From Acheta domesticus (Eukaryota; Arthropoda; Insecta; Orthoptera; Gryllidae): a stretch of 64,000 bases of DNA. Positions 35,814-47,340 of this stretch are shown piece after piece. How positions within the stretch are numbered: position 1 is the first letter of the stretch; the number at the start of each line of letters is the position of its first letter. Location: the NCBI GenBank assembly GCA_031308135.1, contig JAHLJT010009436.1, forward strand, positions 136,220,950-136,284,949, in the 5' to 3' direction. The notes under the pieces were generated by a model. That model made no database searches. It saw only the letters and a program-made list of their open reading frames with translations, and was not told the DNA's origin. Position numbers and translations under genes: made by a program.

Positions 35814-37895
35814 GTGTTGTCAATAACCCATAGAATACGGTATGTTGGAATATTACTGATAGATCATCCTCTAAGTAGTACTTATTGTGTGGCAGTTACC
35901 GCAATGCAACTTGGCTGATTACCCGTTTTTTACAAATAGTAGTGGAAAGTAATACGACTTCGACACAACTTCTGTAAGTACTCATATTGAACTTTGAACT
36001 TACCCACGCTGCGGCCTGTCGTCTAGTTTAGTGAACCTGTCTGACTTTTTCTCATGTGGAAGGAGTAGCTCTCATGCATACATGCAACGGGCACGGTTGC
36101 ACTACTTATCATAGGGAAGCAGTACATTCTCTATTCAGGAGCGGCAACGAGCAGTGAATGTTTCAGCAGATCGTCACATTAGCATACGACGCTGCGACTG
36201 TCCTATTCGAGGCTCCGGGCGCCGCGAATCCTTACTTCCCTTGAGACTGCCGCCGGATTGGCTGCGGAGTCTCCTGAGGTCGCTCGCAGACTGGCGGTGG
36301 CTACATCCGTTAGAGAGGCTTCGAATGCTCTCGGATGGCTGCGACGAGAAGACTGGAATGTGAATGGCTACTAGGCAAAGAGTGAAATCTGTTTCTATGC
36401 CAGGATGTAGACTCCATTCATGGCGTAGAACAATGGAAACCAAGAACCACCAAAGGGCGCGTGTTCATTCATAGCTTTTAGAATTACACGCCACGTATTT
36501 GTACAGGACGTACCCTTTAAAGACGTTCGTAAAGAAAAAAAGTTGCATTGTACTTCTGGGAAATGTTGAACGGACCACTTGGTGTCCTGCATTATAAATC
36601 GAATGATAACATTTACAAATTCCTTATTAGCATTTAAATCAACTCGTTTTTAAACAAGATCTAAGTAAAACGGGGAAATCTAAAGTACAATCAAATCTAA
36701 AGTACAATCAACAAACAATCTAATTTTTCGTGATTTTATAGATTAAATTAAACAAATTAATATGTTCATCCGCGCGGCTCTAAATTATCATCAGGAAAAA
36801 TAATCATTCCTCGTACAGAGTTTCATTATTGATTAAAATATTTATCAGCAAAAATTAACGAACGAATATCACGTCAAAATTACTGAACGAGTTGTCAAAT
36901 CCAAAGTAAATAATTATCTCATTTCATGTGAAAATTTATTAAAATTATAAAAACACGTTATTGGTGGCTGAAAAGAAATGAATGTTCATTAACACCGGCC
37001 CACGAAAACCTTTTTTGAGCTTTAAATTTTAGACTTAATTGTAGGCATTGGAGGAATGCTGTTTCCGAAAATGCTAATAGCTTGACAGTAACAGCTCTAG
37101 TTTTGAATATGGAATGTTGATAGACAATGATTTGAAAATACAACTTGTATCTAAGACTTACATCACCTAGATTGTAAGAGAAAAGATTTCACCACGGTAT
37201 TCAAACGATAGAAAAGATACCCAGGAAGACTGGATATACACGTACACACGATGGTAGATTACTCTTGATATCTGAAACGAGAGAGCTAGGGTTTTTTCAG
37301 TCCAAAATAATGTATACAACACTTTTGGGTTGAATGAATGTTTGCTTTTGTGTAAAATGTTTTTGTTGATGGAAAATTGTAGGACTTACAGTTATGTTCG
37401 TCATGTGTTTCATTTATGAGGACAAATAAATTACATTTTCTATGAATAGTAGTTAAGTTAATATTCAATATGACTATGCAATTCACGTTCCAAAATTCTA
37501 GCACATATAGTACGAACAGTTTACACCATCATTAAGTTGTGTAAACAAAATTAGAGCTTATAGAGCAAATTTTGAAATAAATGATTTCGAAATAATCAAG
37601 AATAACACTCACATGTAAGATATTAAAACGTGAGTTGACCAGGGTAAAATACGTTCGTTAATAAGTTTTCTTTCCATTCAAAAAATGAGAAACAATAAAA
37701 AAAAGTTGTAAAATTAAGAGCAAGCAAACAATTTTACCTCATCATGATAAACTAAGCTTCTATTTCAAAAGCATAGGACATTTAATCACTGAAGAAACCT
37801 TCTGTATCTAAATAACACTTCAAATTTCAAAAAAAAGATTTCATTGGTTCCCCGTAAAACCGGAATAGCTCAATGAACAAAGGAACAGAAGACTC
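35814..37895. other. AT-rich spacer after the gap
   Basis: AT-rich, with a less AT-rich patch at about 36150-36350 that encodes nothing recognisable. A 17-bp tandem duplication (AAATCTAAAGTACAATC) lies at about 36676-36709. No satellite units are present. Confidence 0.5.
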
Positions 37896-38309
37896 CTTGG
37901 TCCGGGGTCTCAACGCATCTTCACCCGAGCAACCCATTTGTTCGCCGCTGCTAACGCCTCCGCGGGCAAAGCGTTGACCGGCTCGCACGCGCTTCCTCCC
38001 GCCCGGCGACGCCACGGCGACGGCGCAGCGCGGCGCGGCAGTTCGCACGCGGCTGCGACGCCATTGTCGCCGCCTAAGACCCCGCCGCCCTCGCCCCGCC
38101 GCCGCCGCCGCCCTCCCACGCCGGGGGCTCCGCGCAACAATGGCGGGATTTGCGAGGCCTTGCGACGCGCTTTCAGGAGGCCGCGTCCGTCTGCGCCCTT
38201 TCAGGCGGCTCCCGCGCCAGCCCTTACCGGGCTCACAGCCCATCCGACAACTTACTCCCCCACCTGGCTGCCTTCCCGTGCCCGCTCAGCTGCCCCTCCG
38301 CCCGCCCTA
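37896..38309. other. CpG island
   Basis: CpG-rich block with GCGGCGCGGCA, CCGCCGCCGCCGCC and CGCCCTCCCACG words, open in several frames on both strands. It directly abuts the full-length composite SINE. Confidence 0.55.
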
Positions 38310-38826
38310 CCGGCTGAGTGGGCGCAGGGCAGCAATTGATGTCACTGCACTGTCTCTGACTGAGGGACCGTAGGGTTCGAGTCCCGACAGTGGCAGGATT
38401 TTCAATACTAACTATATAGGTAGGTCGAATTCCGCCGCTGTGTGGAGGAGAATTCAAGCCGCCGGCTGTTCTGATCAGTAGTTTTCCGAGTATTCTGCGA
38501 TCAATACCAAGCTGTATCCGTATGCTGGACCCTAACAAACGCGCCACGAACCGCACGCAATCATTTCTTCCTCTTCCTTGTCCTATCCTCACTCTTCACT
38601 CCTTATTTACACTTACATGTATTACACTTCCACAATTGCCGGGAGAGCAATCGGGAGCTTAGAACTTGTCCCGGCTTGTAGGCGATGCCCCGCTGGTGGG
38701 AGATATCGTGTAGGTCGGCATTGAATCATGCCATCCAACGTGGGAACAACAAATACCGTGATAAAACAGGGAAACACCTACGGGACTAATGACCATAGCA
38801 GTTGATGTGCCCGGAAACATTAATAT
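38310..38826 (+). mobile_element. Composite tRNA-derived SINE, full-length copy 1 (about 517 bp)
   Basis: The tRNA-like head has an A-box region near 38314 (CTGAGTGGGCGCAG) and a B box GGGTTCGAGTCCC at 38373-38385. Next come the linker GTGGCAGGATTTTCAATACT, a middle block with TAGGTCGAATTCCGCCGC and AAGCCGCCGGCTGTTCTGAT, a more variable segment (about 38490-38620), and a conserved tail: GAGAGCAATCGGGAGCTTAG, CCCCGCTGGTGGGAGATATC, GTGTAGGTCGGCATTGAATC and the end ACCATAGCAGTTGATGTGCC then CGGAAACAT. The minus-strand copy at 51073-51587 has the same order and nearly the same length. The element would be transcribed by RNA polymerase III from its internal promoter and copied by a LINE in trans. 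The partner LINE is unknown. Confidence 0.9.
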
Positions 38827-38869
38827 TCACGGGGGCCTATTAATTGATTAGTGATCAATTGATAAACCA

Positions 38870-39480
38870 CCAACCCACCCACTCCTCCTTGCCCTCCCCT
38901 TCCTCGCAGCTGAACGTTCGCCCGCCTGTTCACTTGCCCGTCCGTCGGAAGTCTTGACTCTTTCCCGTAGGTTCAATCGCCGGTTCACCCACTTTTGTGT
39001 CGCTGCCCGTTCCTACGACCGCTCTTCTTCCTATCCGTTTACCCTCATAGGCACGTCTTCATCCGTTTTCTCCGTCACACGTCAATCATATCTCCTATGC
39101 GCTCGTTTTTACCCGCTTGCTGCATCCTGGACTCTCCTAGAACCTTCACCAGCTTCTATCCACATTCATCCACTCACCCACGCTACCACACCTTCCTCCT
39201 CATCAGCCGTAACTTGTTCAAGTTCACGAGGACAAAACCCTTCGCCTCTTTTCGCCTTCATTTCTGGGCCTTATCAGCCCCCCGTACCTCCCCTCACCCC
39301 ATTTAGTTCTTCCCCTTCTTTCAGAAGTCAACGCCCTTGAACCTTCCTTATTCTTCGCGCTCGCCGCATCGGCACCCCATCCAGCTTTTCTCCAACCTTC
39401 CTCTCACTTTTATCCCACCCATTCACCCCTACCTTCTCCCTAAGATCTCACTTCCACCTCCCTCTACAAAGCATGTTCTC
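38870..39480. repeat. Pyrimidine-rich low-complexity region
   Basis: The plus strand is strongly C+T-rich over about 600 bp, with degenerate CACCC, TTCC and CCTTCC words and no fixed period. Open frames of 128 and 103 codons are Ser/Pro-rich and reflect this composition. Confidence 0.6.
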
Positions 39481-40379
39481 GTGCCTTTCCCAACCCCGCG
39501 ATACACGTCTAGCCTGTTTTTGTCCTTGCGAGGAACGGTGTTATTCAGCGAGTCTTCTGGGGAGACAATGCCTCGGATTATCAGGGCGGACTGACGGTGT
39601 CTCCGCTTCTCCGCAGGCGAGGCTGATTCCCTTTGTGAGGCTGGGATCGGTGGTGAAACAAAGAGAGAAAACAGCATTGGACGTAATGTTACAATATTCC
39701 TTTCATTTGCGTTTGAGGATGTGGAACTGTAAATGTGTGAATGTAGGAAGGAATTATTGTCAAGAATGATAGTGTCGTAACAAAGGAGAAGTTTCAAAAA
39801 CGTATTTTCATACTGACTGGAAGTCATCTTTTTATTTTATGTTAATACGAGACAACAAATTCACATTCATATTAGTTTTAACTAGTTGCAGGAATAGTTT
39901 TCTTTTTGTAAATACTGAAATGTCATAAAATTACATCAGGAGAGCAGAGACTAGAGGATTAAAGCAAAATAATAGAACTGCGTGAAAGTAGAAGTAAAAC
40001 AATACTATCTCTTTTATGTCAGAATCTTAAGGCTTTAGTAGAAAGGAGACATAAAATCTGTAGTTGTGCATCCAAGGTAGTCGGTTTCATTTAGTATTTT
40101 ATATTTTGAGAGTTTACTACGGATTTCTCAAGAAACTCATTCACACAGCGAGCTCCAGACACTGTCGCCACTAATACAAGGGAGAAGACGAACGATAAAG
40201 CAAAAGACAGCAATCCTCTAGTGATGTCCTCTTCCAACCTTGCCTCCTTTTTCTCTTTCAACTGCGCAAGCGACGATGTACTTCTTGTTATAGCCATCCC
40301 CGAAGGACAAAGCGACTGGCTCGTTCTGGCCGACAGCGCCGTTTTTTTCACCCTCCCCACCTCCCATTTCCCATTCCTC
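39481..40379. other. AT-rich spacer, nothing recognised
   Basis: AT-rich sequence with a GC-richer start (39481-39650). No gene or repeat recognised. Confidence 0.5.
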
Positions 40380-40920
40380 CCCTCCCAACGTCGCTTCTGA
40401 AGTCGTCCTGGCATTCAGACACACGACTGCCGCAGTCGCGTTGGGGTTGCGGCAGGGCGGCGTCGGCGGAGGAGGAGGACGAGACGAAAATGGAGGAGGG
40501 GATGGAGGAAGGGTTGGAGGTGGGTCGGGAGCTAAGATGGAAGCAGGGAAGGAAACGATGTGTTGGTGATTGTGGTAGTGATGGAAGGGGAAGGGAGAGG
40601 GGAAGGGGAGGGAGATGGAGAGGGAGAGGGAGGGAGAGGGACTGGCCGGGCCGGGGGGGGAAGGTTGAGGGGGAAGCGCGGAGGCAGAAGCGAAAACAAT
40701 GATAGTAATGGTGACGGTGGTAATGGCAGAAGTGGGGCGGAGGAGACAGGGGTGGGAGAAGAGGCGTCATTGGGCATGGGGGAGGGGGCAGAAGCGGGGT
40801 AGGCGGCGGCGACGACGACAGGGGTGGAGACGCAACGCGCGACCGCGGAGTGGAACCCAGCCAAGAGTGGTGTGGAATGAACTGGCCTCCCTAGCAGCGC
40901 TCAAGGGAGGCAACCCGCCG
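40380..40920. other. GC island with a purine-rich tract
   Basis: From about 40470 to 40800 the plus strand is largely G and A, with GGAGGGAGATGGAGAGGGAG-type runs near 40605. It ends in CpG-rich sequence. Open frames on both strands are Gly/Arg/Glu-rich or Pro/Ser-rich low complexity. Confidence 0.6.
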
Positions 40921-41309
40921 CCATATTTATTCGTGTTTTCGACTAGATGCGCGCTGTGCGGCTGTAACTCCCTTCAAACCCTCCCTTGATTAAAATATTT
41001 CATTCGTCCCCCTCGCTACGCAGTTGCAAAAAAACTCCCTCATTAGCACGCATCGTATTCAACTTCCGCAGGCGGACTAATTACCTTATGCTCGTGCGCG
41101 ATACTAGGGACGTATTAATCAAATTACATGATATTATGTAGACACACATACTCCAATTTCATGTCTCAGAACTGTGGTTGCGGCGATTCATTTTCATGTG
41201 TGTTAATGGAAACGATGTATTCTCGTTTGCTGGACCTACCAATAAATGGAACATTCAACACAATTTTAGATACCTTTTTTGATACTTTTTCGCATATCTA
41301 TGCAGTGCA
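40921..41309. other. AT-rich spacer, nothing recognised
   Basis: Short AT-rich stretch between a GC island and a SINE-head relic. Confidence 0.45.
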
Positions 41310-41395
41310 CGTATCTATGTAGTTCAGTAGTTAAGCTTTGCACTGTTGAATCTATTGTGCTTCTCTCGATTCCAAGGTAGCACCGATAATTTAGT
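41310..41395 (+). mobile_element. Degenerate tRNA-like SINE head
   Basis: TAGTTCAGTAGTTAAGC at about 41320 resembles the A box (TGGCTCAGTGGTTAAGC-like), and TCTCGATTCC at about 41363 resembles the B box, with spacing normal for a tRNA. No clear body or tail was seen, and the cloverleaf stems are poor, so this is more likely a decayed SINE than a functional tRNA gene. Confidence 0.5.
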
Positions 41396-41959
41396 GAGCC
41401 TCCCAGACAGAGGACGAGTTATCGAGGCCTGTCCCATTGTTCTCGATTATCGAGGCCCATTGAGGTCCGCGCCAGACACACCCACTACACGATCATGACG
41501 ATAATGGAGTCTCCGCCAGTGGCGACCTATCACTAGATAAATCGACAAGTAGTTATGGTCCATTGGAATTAATCGAATTGAGCTTGAATGAGGTCATTTC
41601 GAAAAGGTTTCGACGATGGGTGACTGAGGAAGGTCAAGCGATACAGAGTGTTTTTACCTTGGCTAGATCAGAAAAAAGACAAGAGTATTACCATTTTTAG
41701 TTCATATTCGTATTCTACGATCATCTCCTAGTAAAATTCTTGCTCTTCATTTCCTAATAATAAAAATAATATGACTAGTATTAAAATAAACCAATAACAA
41801 TATAAAATCAAATAGAAAATATTGATTTCAAATTTTAATAAAAGACAATTCAATTACGTAGACGTTTATAGAGGTACAAATACCCTATCTTCCATATTCG
41901 AGAACCACAAGAGTACTTCCTCCCAGTTAATATTTGTCTTGTCACCTAATACCCCGAGA
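41396..41959. other. Spacer; short palindromic words only
   Basis: Contains two ATTATCGAGGCC/TTATCGAGGCC repeats at about 41418-41455 and otherwise AT-rich unique sequence. Confidence 0.4.
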
Positions 41960-42525
41960 CACCGTATTTTCGTCGAGATACTCTACTCCCCGCCCGAGCA
42001 CGTGCCAACCAGACAGATGACAAACGGGACGTTCGAAGCTCGCTTTCGGCAGTTCCGGCGCTTCCTGTACCCTCCCCCCCCGTCCCGACTATCTCACCTC
42101 TTCCCACAGGACGTACCGCGCATACCACTCCCGCCGCGACGCGCCGGGGAGATAACAGTGCTGCCAACATTCGTCAGAGCGACACGCGGGCTCACGTGTA
42201 ACGCACAACGGCAGTCTCCTGTAGTCGGTCGAACGTTCCGGCTGCCTGTCGCCATGTTGGAACGGGGGCTCATTAGAACCAGTTCCGGTGACTCCCACAA
42301 AAAGCCTCTGCCACCGCCGCCGCCGCCGCCTGTGCCGTCGCCTTGGAAATCGGAGAACTCTAAATTTGGCCGCTCGCGCGCGTTCTCGCCCGCCGCGAAG
42401 CCCCTCCCGAAGGGAGACCGGGCTCCCGAGCGAACCCTTACCCCCAGGATCCATTTATTTCGGGGGCACCTCCGCCGGGAGGAGGGGCACGCCGACGCCG
42501 TCGCCGTTGCTTCTTTTTCTTAAAA
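41960..42525. other. CpG island with the longest non-repetitive open frame nearby
   Basis: CpG-rich block. A 233-codon plus-strand frame (41822-42523) crosses it. The first third lies in AT-rich DNA, the rest is Pro/Arg-rich, and a PPPPPPPP run comes from CCGCCGCCGCCGCC. Several other frames are open on the minus strand over the same bases. No domain, signal peptide or splice pattern is visible, so it is not called a gene, though it would be the first frame to test against transcript data. Confidence 0.45.
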
Positions 42526-45189
42526 AACGACGAAATGCAACAACGCAGCGAGGAAGGCAGTATTTTTATTTAGTCGCCGGATATAGCAGTGGCGGGGCGG
42601 GAAGGTAAATTTAGTGTCGCTGCGCCACCCCTGTCGCGCCCGATGCCGTCTGCGTTGCAAGCTAGGAGATGTTGGGCGATGCAGTTCGTTGTACTCGGTT
42701 GTTTTGGGTTGGGAAGGAGTTGCAGAATACTTCGTGTTTGACTGACGTGAGAGAATCGTTCGTATGAATGTTTGTATCAATCATTTTTATATTATAAAAT
42801 AATGAAAAAGAGTGTAATGATTATTTGTGTCCAATAATTTGTGAAGAGAAAGATTCCGTGAAATTTAAATAATATTTAAGTTAAATGAATTATGTTGTCA
42901 GTTGGGTAATGAAATATGTTATTAACTCACTTTAATTACATTTATTAATTTGATTTATACATACCTTAATGTTGCGCGTGTGGGTAAAAGATCATTAAAT
43001 TTGTTTCAAAACGATGTACTAGAAATAGATTATTCTACAAACCAGAAATTTATTCGGACACATCTGTTGAATTACTTCTTTTTCATACAAATATTTTTGA
43101 AGAGCTTTTTTTATTCTTTAATTGAGATCGTAGCCTCAATACTGCTTTTCGAGGAGTGTATAGTTTTCTGCAAGTTAAAATATAATGTTGGTTTGTTGGT
43201 GAAAAGGGATGTATTTCATCTCTACAGAAGAAACACAATAAATCATTTGTGTTTCTAAATAATTAAAATAATATTTCCGTTTTTACTTTATTTTAATAAG
43301 ATTTTAAGCATTTGAAAGCAAGGAACTACAACACAAAATAACATTAATGGAAATTCTATCTGGCAGTAGACTGTAATTCTTTAAGGAGTCACACGTTTAT
43401 GAAAAATATGATGTATCACTTAAGTAAAGCGTACAGTTTTTTAATATACTAATGTGCTATATCTTTTCGTCAAACGTTATTCTTCTTTTCACTTCGCAAC
43501 TTTCTTCTTCAAGAAGCTTCCAACTTTTCCCCGAAAAGAAAAATAACAAAAAAGAATTTTATATCCAGCCACAGAGACAGACGGTCGTATTTGTTCAAAA
43601 TTCGGATCACCGAAGAGCCTTACTTCTCCCCCGAGAAACGCGTCTCGAACATTCCGCAAGGCGTTGGGAATTTATTCGGGACGCCGCCGCCGCCGCGCAC
43701 AAAAGCAAGGGCCGGAGCACCCGGAATTATTGACTTCCTGCAGCATTGTCATGATAATGCTACCGCCCGCGGGCATACAGCGCAGAAGCGCTAAAATACG
43801 AGCTTTCCAGGAGACGCCCGGCGATACGATACGAAGCGCGGCAGTTTTGCTGCTAGCTGTGTGTTCCTTCAGACCATCATTGTTAGACTTTACAATCTCA
43901 TGGCGTATCTGGCTACCTGCCTTCCGCAGAACGCAGATTCATTTAGAAACTTCGTCTCCGGCAAAGAATACGACTCGGATCGCGTGGGAGAGCGGAGAAG
44001 AACGAGGCAACTGCTTGCGACGCCCAATAAGAACACAGTGCAGGAGCTTTGCTGGGACACACAGTGCAACTCTCAACCGTCTGCTCCGCCGCCCGCCCTA
44101 GATGCTGGCAACGATAGCCATTCGGGAAACTGCCCGAGAAAAGTTTTCCCCCTCGCCGAAAGTTTCCGGAACTCTCTCCGTTACGATTTGATTTCAGTTC
44201 GGAAGCTGCGCCCACACGTAATTTTATGAAGGGTGGTTTCGGGCAGGCTGCCTCTTCAAAGTTGAGCCGACAAGGCGAGCGGCTAGTGGTTTCTTTTGGC
44301 GCTGATTGAGAGGAATTTGTTTGTTGGCGACGGACGTCGACCAACGCGAATGGAGGGAATTGGCGTGGAGAGTTAAGGGAAAGGTCAGGCTGTTAGACAC
44401 ACCCTTGGTTGCTGAAGTCGTGCGTAGCATTTCTGAGGAGAAGCACTATTTTAGAGGGTTTCAAATTACGAACGTTCGGCATGGAGAGTCTCTTTTAATA
44501 CGTCAATAGAAAACTTTTGGGGAACCAGTTTTTCTTAAGGCGCTAACCTCTTAAGAATACTCTTCTACTTGTAACGAAAAGAGGCTCCGTGAAGTTTTAA
44601 GCATTTTTGACTTTTATTTTAAGGCTTCTAAATTTGATTTAGTGGGAGAAGCATAAATAGATGTAAAAAGGGAAACGACTGAGAATATTAATGAGGAAGC
44701 AACGGAATGAGAAAGGGTTTGAGTGCACTTCGTAACTATTTGTATAGGAAGTATCATTCTGCAGGATCCTTCTCGAAAGGATGATGAAACTCGACTCCAA
44801 AGTTAATGCATGGATCATTTCAGGTACTTCACGTTTGAAAGGTGAATTACTTTTTTAACACAAAAAGTTATTTAGAAATTAAAAGTGTATATATAATTGA
44901 ATGGATGGAACTTTGTTCACCAGTGTGAACCTTTTCAGTGTACTAGCTCTATTACCTACAAATGCCAGTAAATTTGCTTCTTCAATACAAAAGAGATACT
45001 ATTTGTTAGGAAACTTTCACGAATTCTTCATATTGTTCTGATATCAATATCGTAACACATTACAATGACAATATTTATCTTTACTTCCAATTCTGAAACA
45101 TCCCTCAACAAACAAATACGTACGACTATCTCTCCCTCGAATCAAACCTCTTCGAAATTCCGTAGAAAACATTACAGCCCAAACCATGC
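42526..45189. other. Spacer, AT-rich then mixed
   Basis: 42780-43560 is AT-rich. 43560-44420 has intermediate GC with several short frames (up to 145 codons, 43664-44101) and no recognised domain. 44500-45180 is AT-rich again. Confidence 0.45.
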
Positions 45190-45485
45190 TCTTCTGAGGG
45201 ACGTATATTACGTCGGGGCAACTCAGAGCGCAGGAGCGCCTTGCCTCAAGCCCTTGTGAGGGAACGTTGTTCTGGAATTCGCTTCACGCCCACGCGCTAA
45301 CTCGCTCACTTCGGTCGCGGCTGCCGCGCACGGTGGACGGACGCCCGCTTCCCGCAAGGAATTCGACCCCAATTCTGGCAAAGGGCTCGCTGGCCGGCGC
45401 TCGCTCGCCTGCCTGCTTGCCCACTTACTATTCGCCCGCTGCCTCGCCGCAGGTCTCCATCGGTCCTACGGGGATCGAATTTATT
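45190..45485. other. Small CpG-rich island
   Basis: CpG-rich block about 300 bp long in AT-rich DNA, with TCGCTCGCCTGCCTGC and GCCGCGCACGG words. No feature beyond composition. Confidence 0.45.
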
Positions 45486-45632
45486 GCCATTGTTCGCTCG
45501 TCTTATCCATTAACTCGTGTTTCCTTTGCGTCGAGTGATAAGCTAGCAGCATCACATTCACGTATATACGATACAAATATTTGCAATTACTGCCCAATCT
45601 CTGCATCAAATACTACATATCAACATACCATT

Positions 45633-45633
<1 letters not shown>

Positions 45634-45663
<30 letters not shown>
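45634..45663. repeat. (CAT)n microsatellite
   Basis: About ten ATC/CAT triplets in a row. They read as a His run in one frame, which is coincidental. Confidence 0.9.
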
Positions 45664-46419
45664 GAAGGATGATAATTTGTAGCGAAAAATCTTGTTTACT
45701 ATTTGAAAGACACCCGCACAACAGTGAGTTTTTAAATAAGAATATCGTGGTATTTTTTGCGCTCTACCATAATTAAATGTCTAGCATAATTAAATACCTG
45801 TCGCTTCTTAAATGTGTATATTCACTAGTTTGGTAAAACTTTTAATCATGGTTTCAAGGTACGCTCAATATATTAATATGAAAATACGTGCCTGACACAC
45901 TGCATGCGTTTAATTAAATATTTTCTCCTGTTTCTCATAGTGACTTTTATTATGGAATCTATTGTTCTCGTTATTAGATTCTATTTAGAGGAAGTACAAC
46001 GCAAATAAAATATAACCCCCATTTTTTCAGTAACTTTATTGTTCTTTATTTGTATCATTCTTCTTTGGTCATAAAATCAAGTGAAAAGTTGCATGTAATT
46101 TACGAAGTTTCAAATGGAATCTTATTTTGACTTCGACTAAACCAAAAATATAAAACTACATAATAAATATTTTATTTATTATTCCTTCTTAATTAACTAA
46201 CCTAATCTTTGTTTTTTTATTTGATTTCTTTTTATTGTTTCTTTAGATTTGTCGATCCGATGTGCATATATATTTTCACGTACCATTTCGGCAAACTTTT
46301 TGTTCAACATTTTTAAATTTTATTCCGTGATCATCAACATTCTTTTTCCGATTGATAACACAGACATCTTTTTAACAATAGTAAAATGTTAATATGTGAG
46401 AACAAGACAGGTACTAGAT
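45664..46419. other. AT-rich spacer, nothing recognised
   Basis: Strongly AT-rich unique sequence. Confidence 0.5.
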
Positions 46420-47340
46420 CTGAGCCCGGCGCCACGTCTTTTCTGCCTCCCGCTTCCGCTCCCGGCCTGCGCCTGCGGGCGCGGCGTCCGCCTCCCAAGG
46501 AGCAGCCCGAGGCGGGCGGCAAGGACAGCGCTCCGCGGCCGGCCGCTCGTTCCCTATGCATAGCTCCTGATTTACTTAGCGTCCCGATTCGGAGCGGCGG
46601 CGCCCGCGTTGCCGGTCCGCCCACCGCCCCGCCCACGCTCGCGCCCGCGCCCGCGCCCAGCCGTCTCAAAGGGCGCTGGGGGCCCTTTGTCGAGGGCCGC
46701 TCGGCGCTGCGCCAATTACCTGCGCGAGCGAGCGGACGAAAGGGCGCAGGGCGGGGAGGTAGGCGGCGCGCATAAAGGGGAACGAGCGCGAACGAGGTAG
46801 GGGCGGGGATGTGGGGTTGGGGGTGGGGGTGGGAAACGGATGGGCGGACGCGTGAGGTCGGTGGGTAAGGAGGTACTGGATAAGAAGGCGGTAACGGCAG
46901 CGGGGGTGCATGCTAGATACGGGACCGGGAGCGGGTAGCGGGCTGGTTATGAGTACTGTATGTGGGTGAGGGGAGGAGTACTGGAGCGAGGTTGAGTCTG
47001 ATGTAGGAGGGGAAGAGGGAGTGGGGTGGGACTGTGAGGGATGGGGATGGGATCCCGGATTTAACTTGGAGCGGTGCAGTTGCTGATGAGGCGGCAGGGC
47101 AAGGGGTGCGGGCGCGGGAGTCGTGGGGGCGGCGAGCAGGAGCGTCGCCGACGAAACGGCGGCGGAGGCTGGAAGGAGCTCGGGCGAGACGGGAAATGCG
47201 GCGGGGAACCGAGAGAGGCCCTTGCGGAGAGGCGAAGATGCGATTAAGGGACGCTCCGCGGTCCTGCAGAGGTCGCTGACTTTTCGGGAACTTCCGTCTT
47301 CAGAGGACGCGCAACCGCCTCGGGGACTAATCAGAGCTTT
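46420..47340. other. Longest CpG/GC island, G-rich on the plus strand in its centre
   Basis: About 920 bp of GC-rich DNA, the longest island in the window. 46420-46800 is CpG-rich with GCGCCCGCGCCCGCGCCC near 46642. 46800-47060 is G-rich and includes GGGGTTGGGGGTGGGGGTGG near 46812, a strong quadruplex motif. A 276-codon minus-strand frame (47496 to 46666) covers it. Its N-terminal third is unremarkable in composition and the rest is Pro/Ser-rich. Other frames are open on the plus strand, so it is not called a gene. Confidence 0.55.

Noticed and set aside
41516..41540. CCAGTGGCGACC as a possible second hAT terminus
   Set aside because: No matching inverted end or 8-bp duplication was found within several hundred bases.
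41822..42523. 233-codon open frame as a possible gene
   Set aside because: Most of it lies in a CpG island where other frames on both strands are also open. The product is Pro/Arg-rich, contains a triplet-repeat Pro run and has no recognisable domain. No supporting splice or promoter signal was seen.
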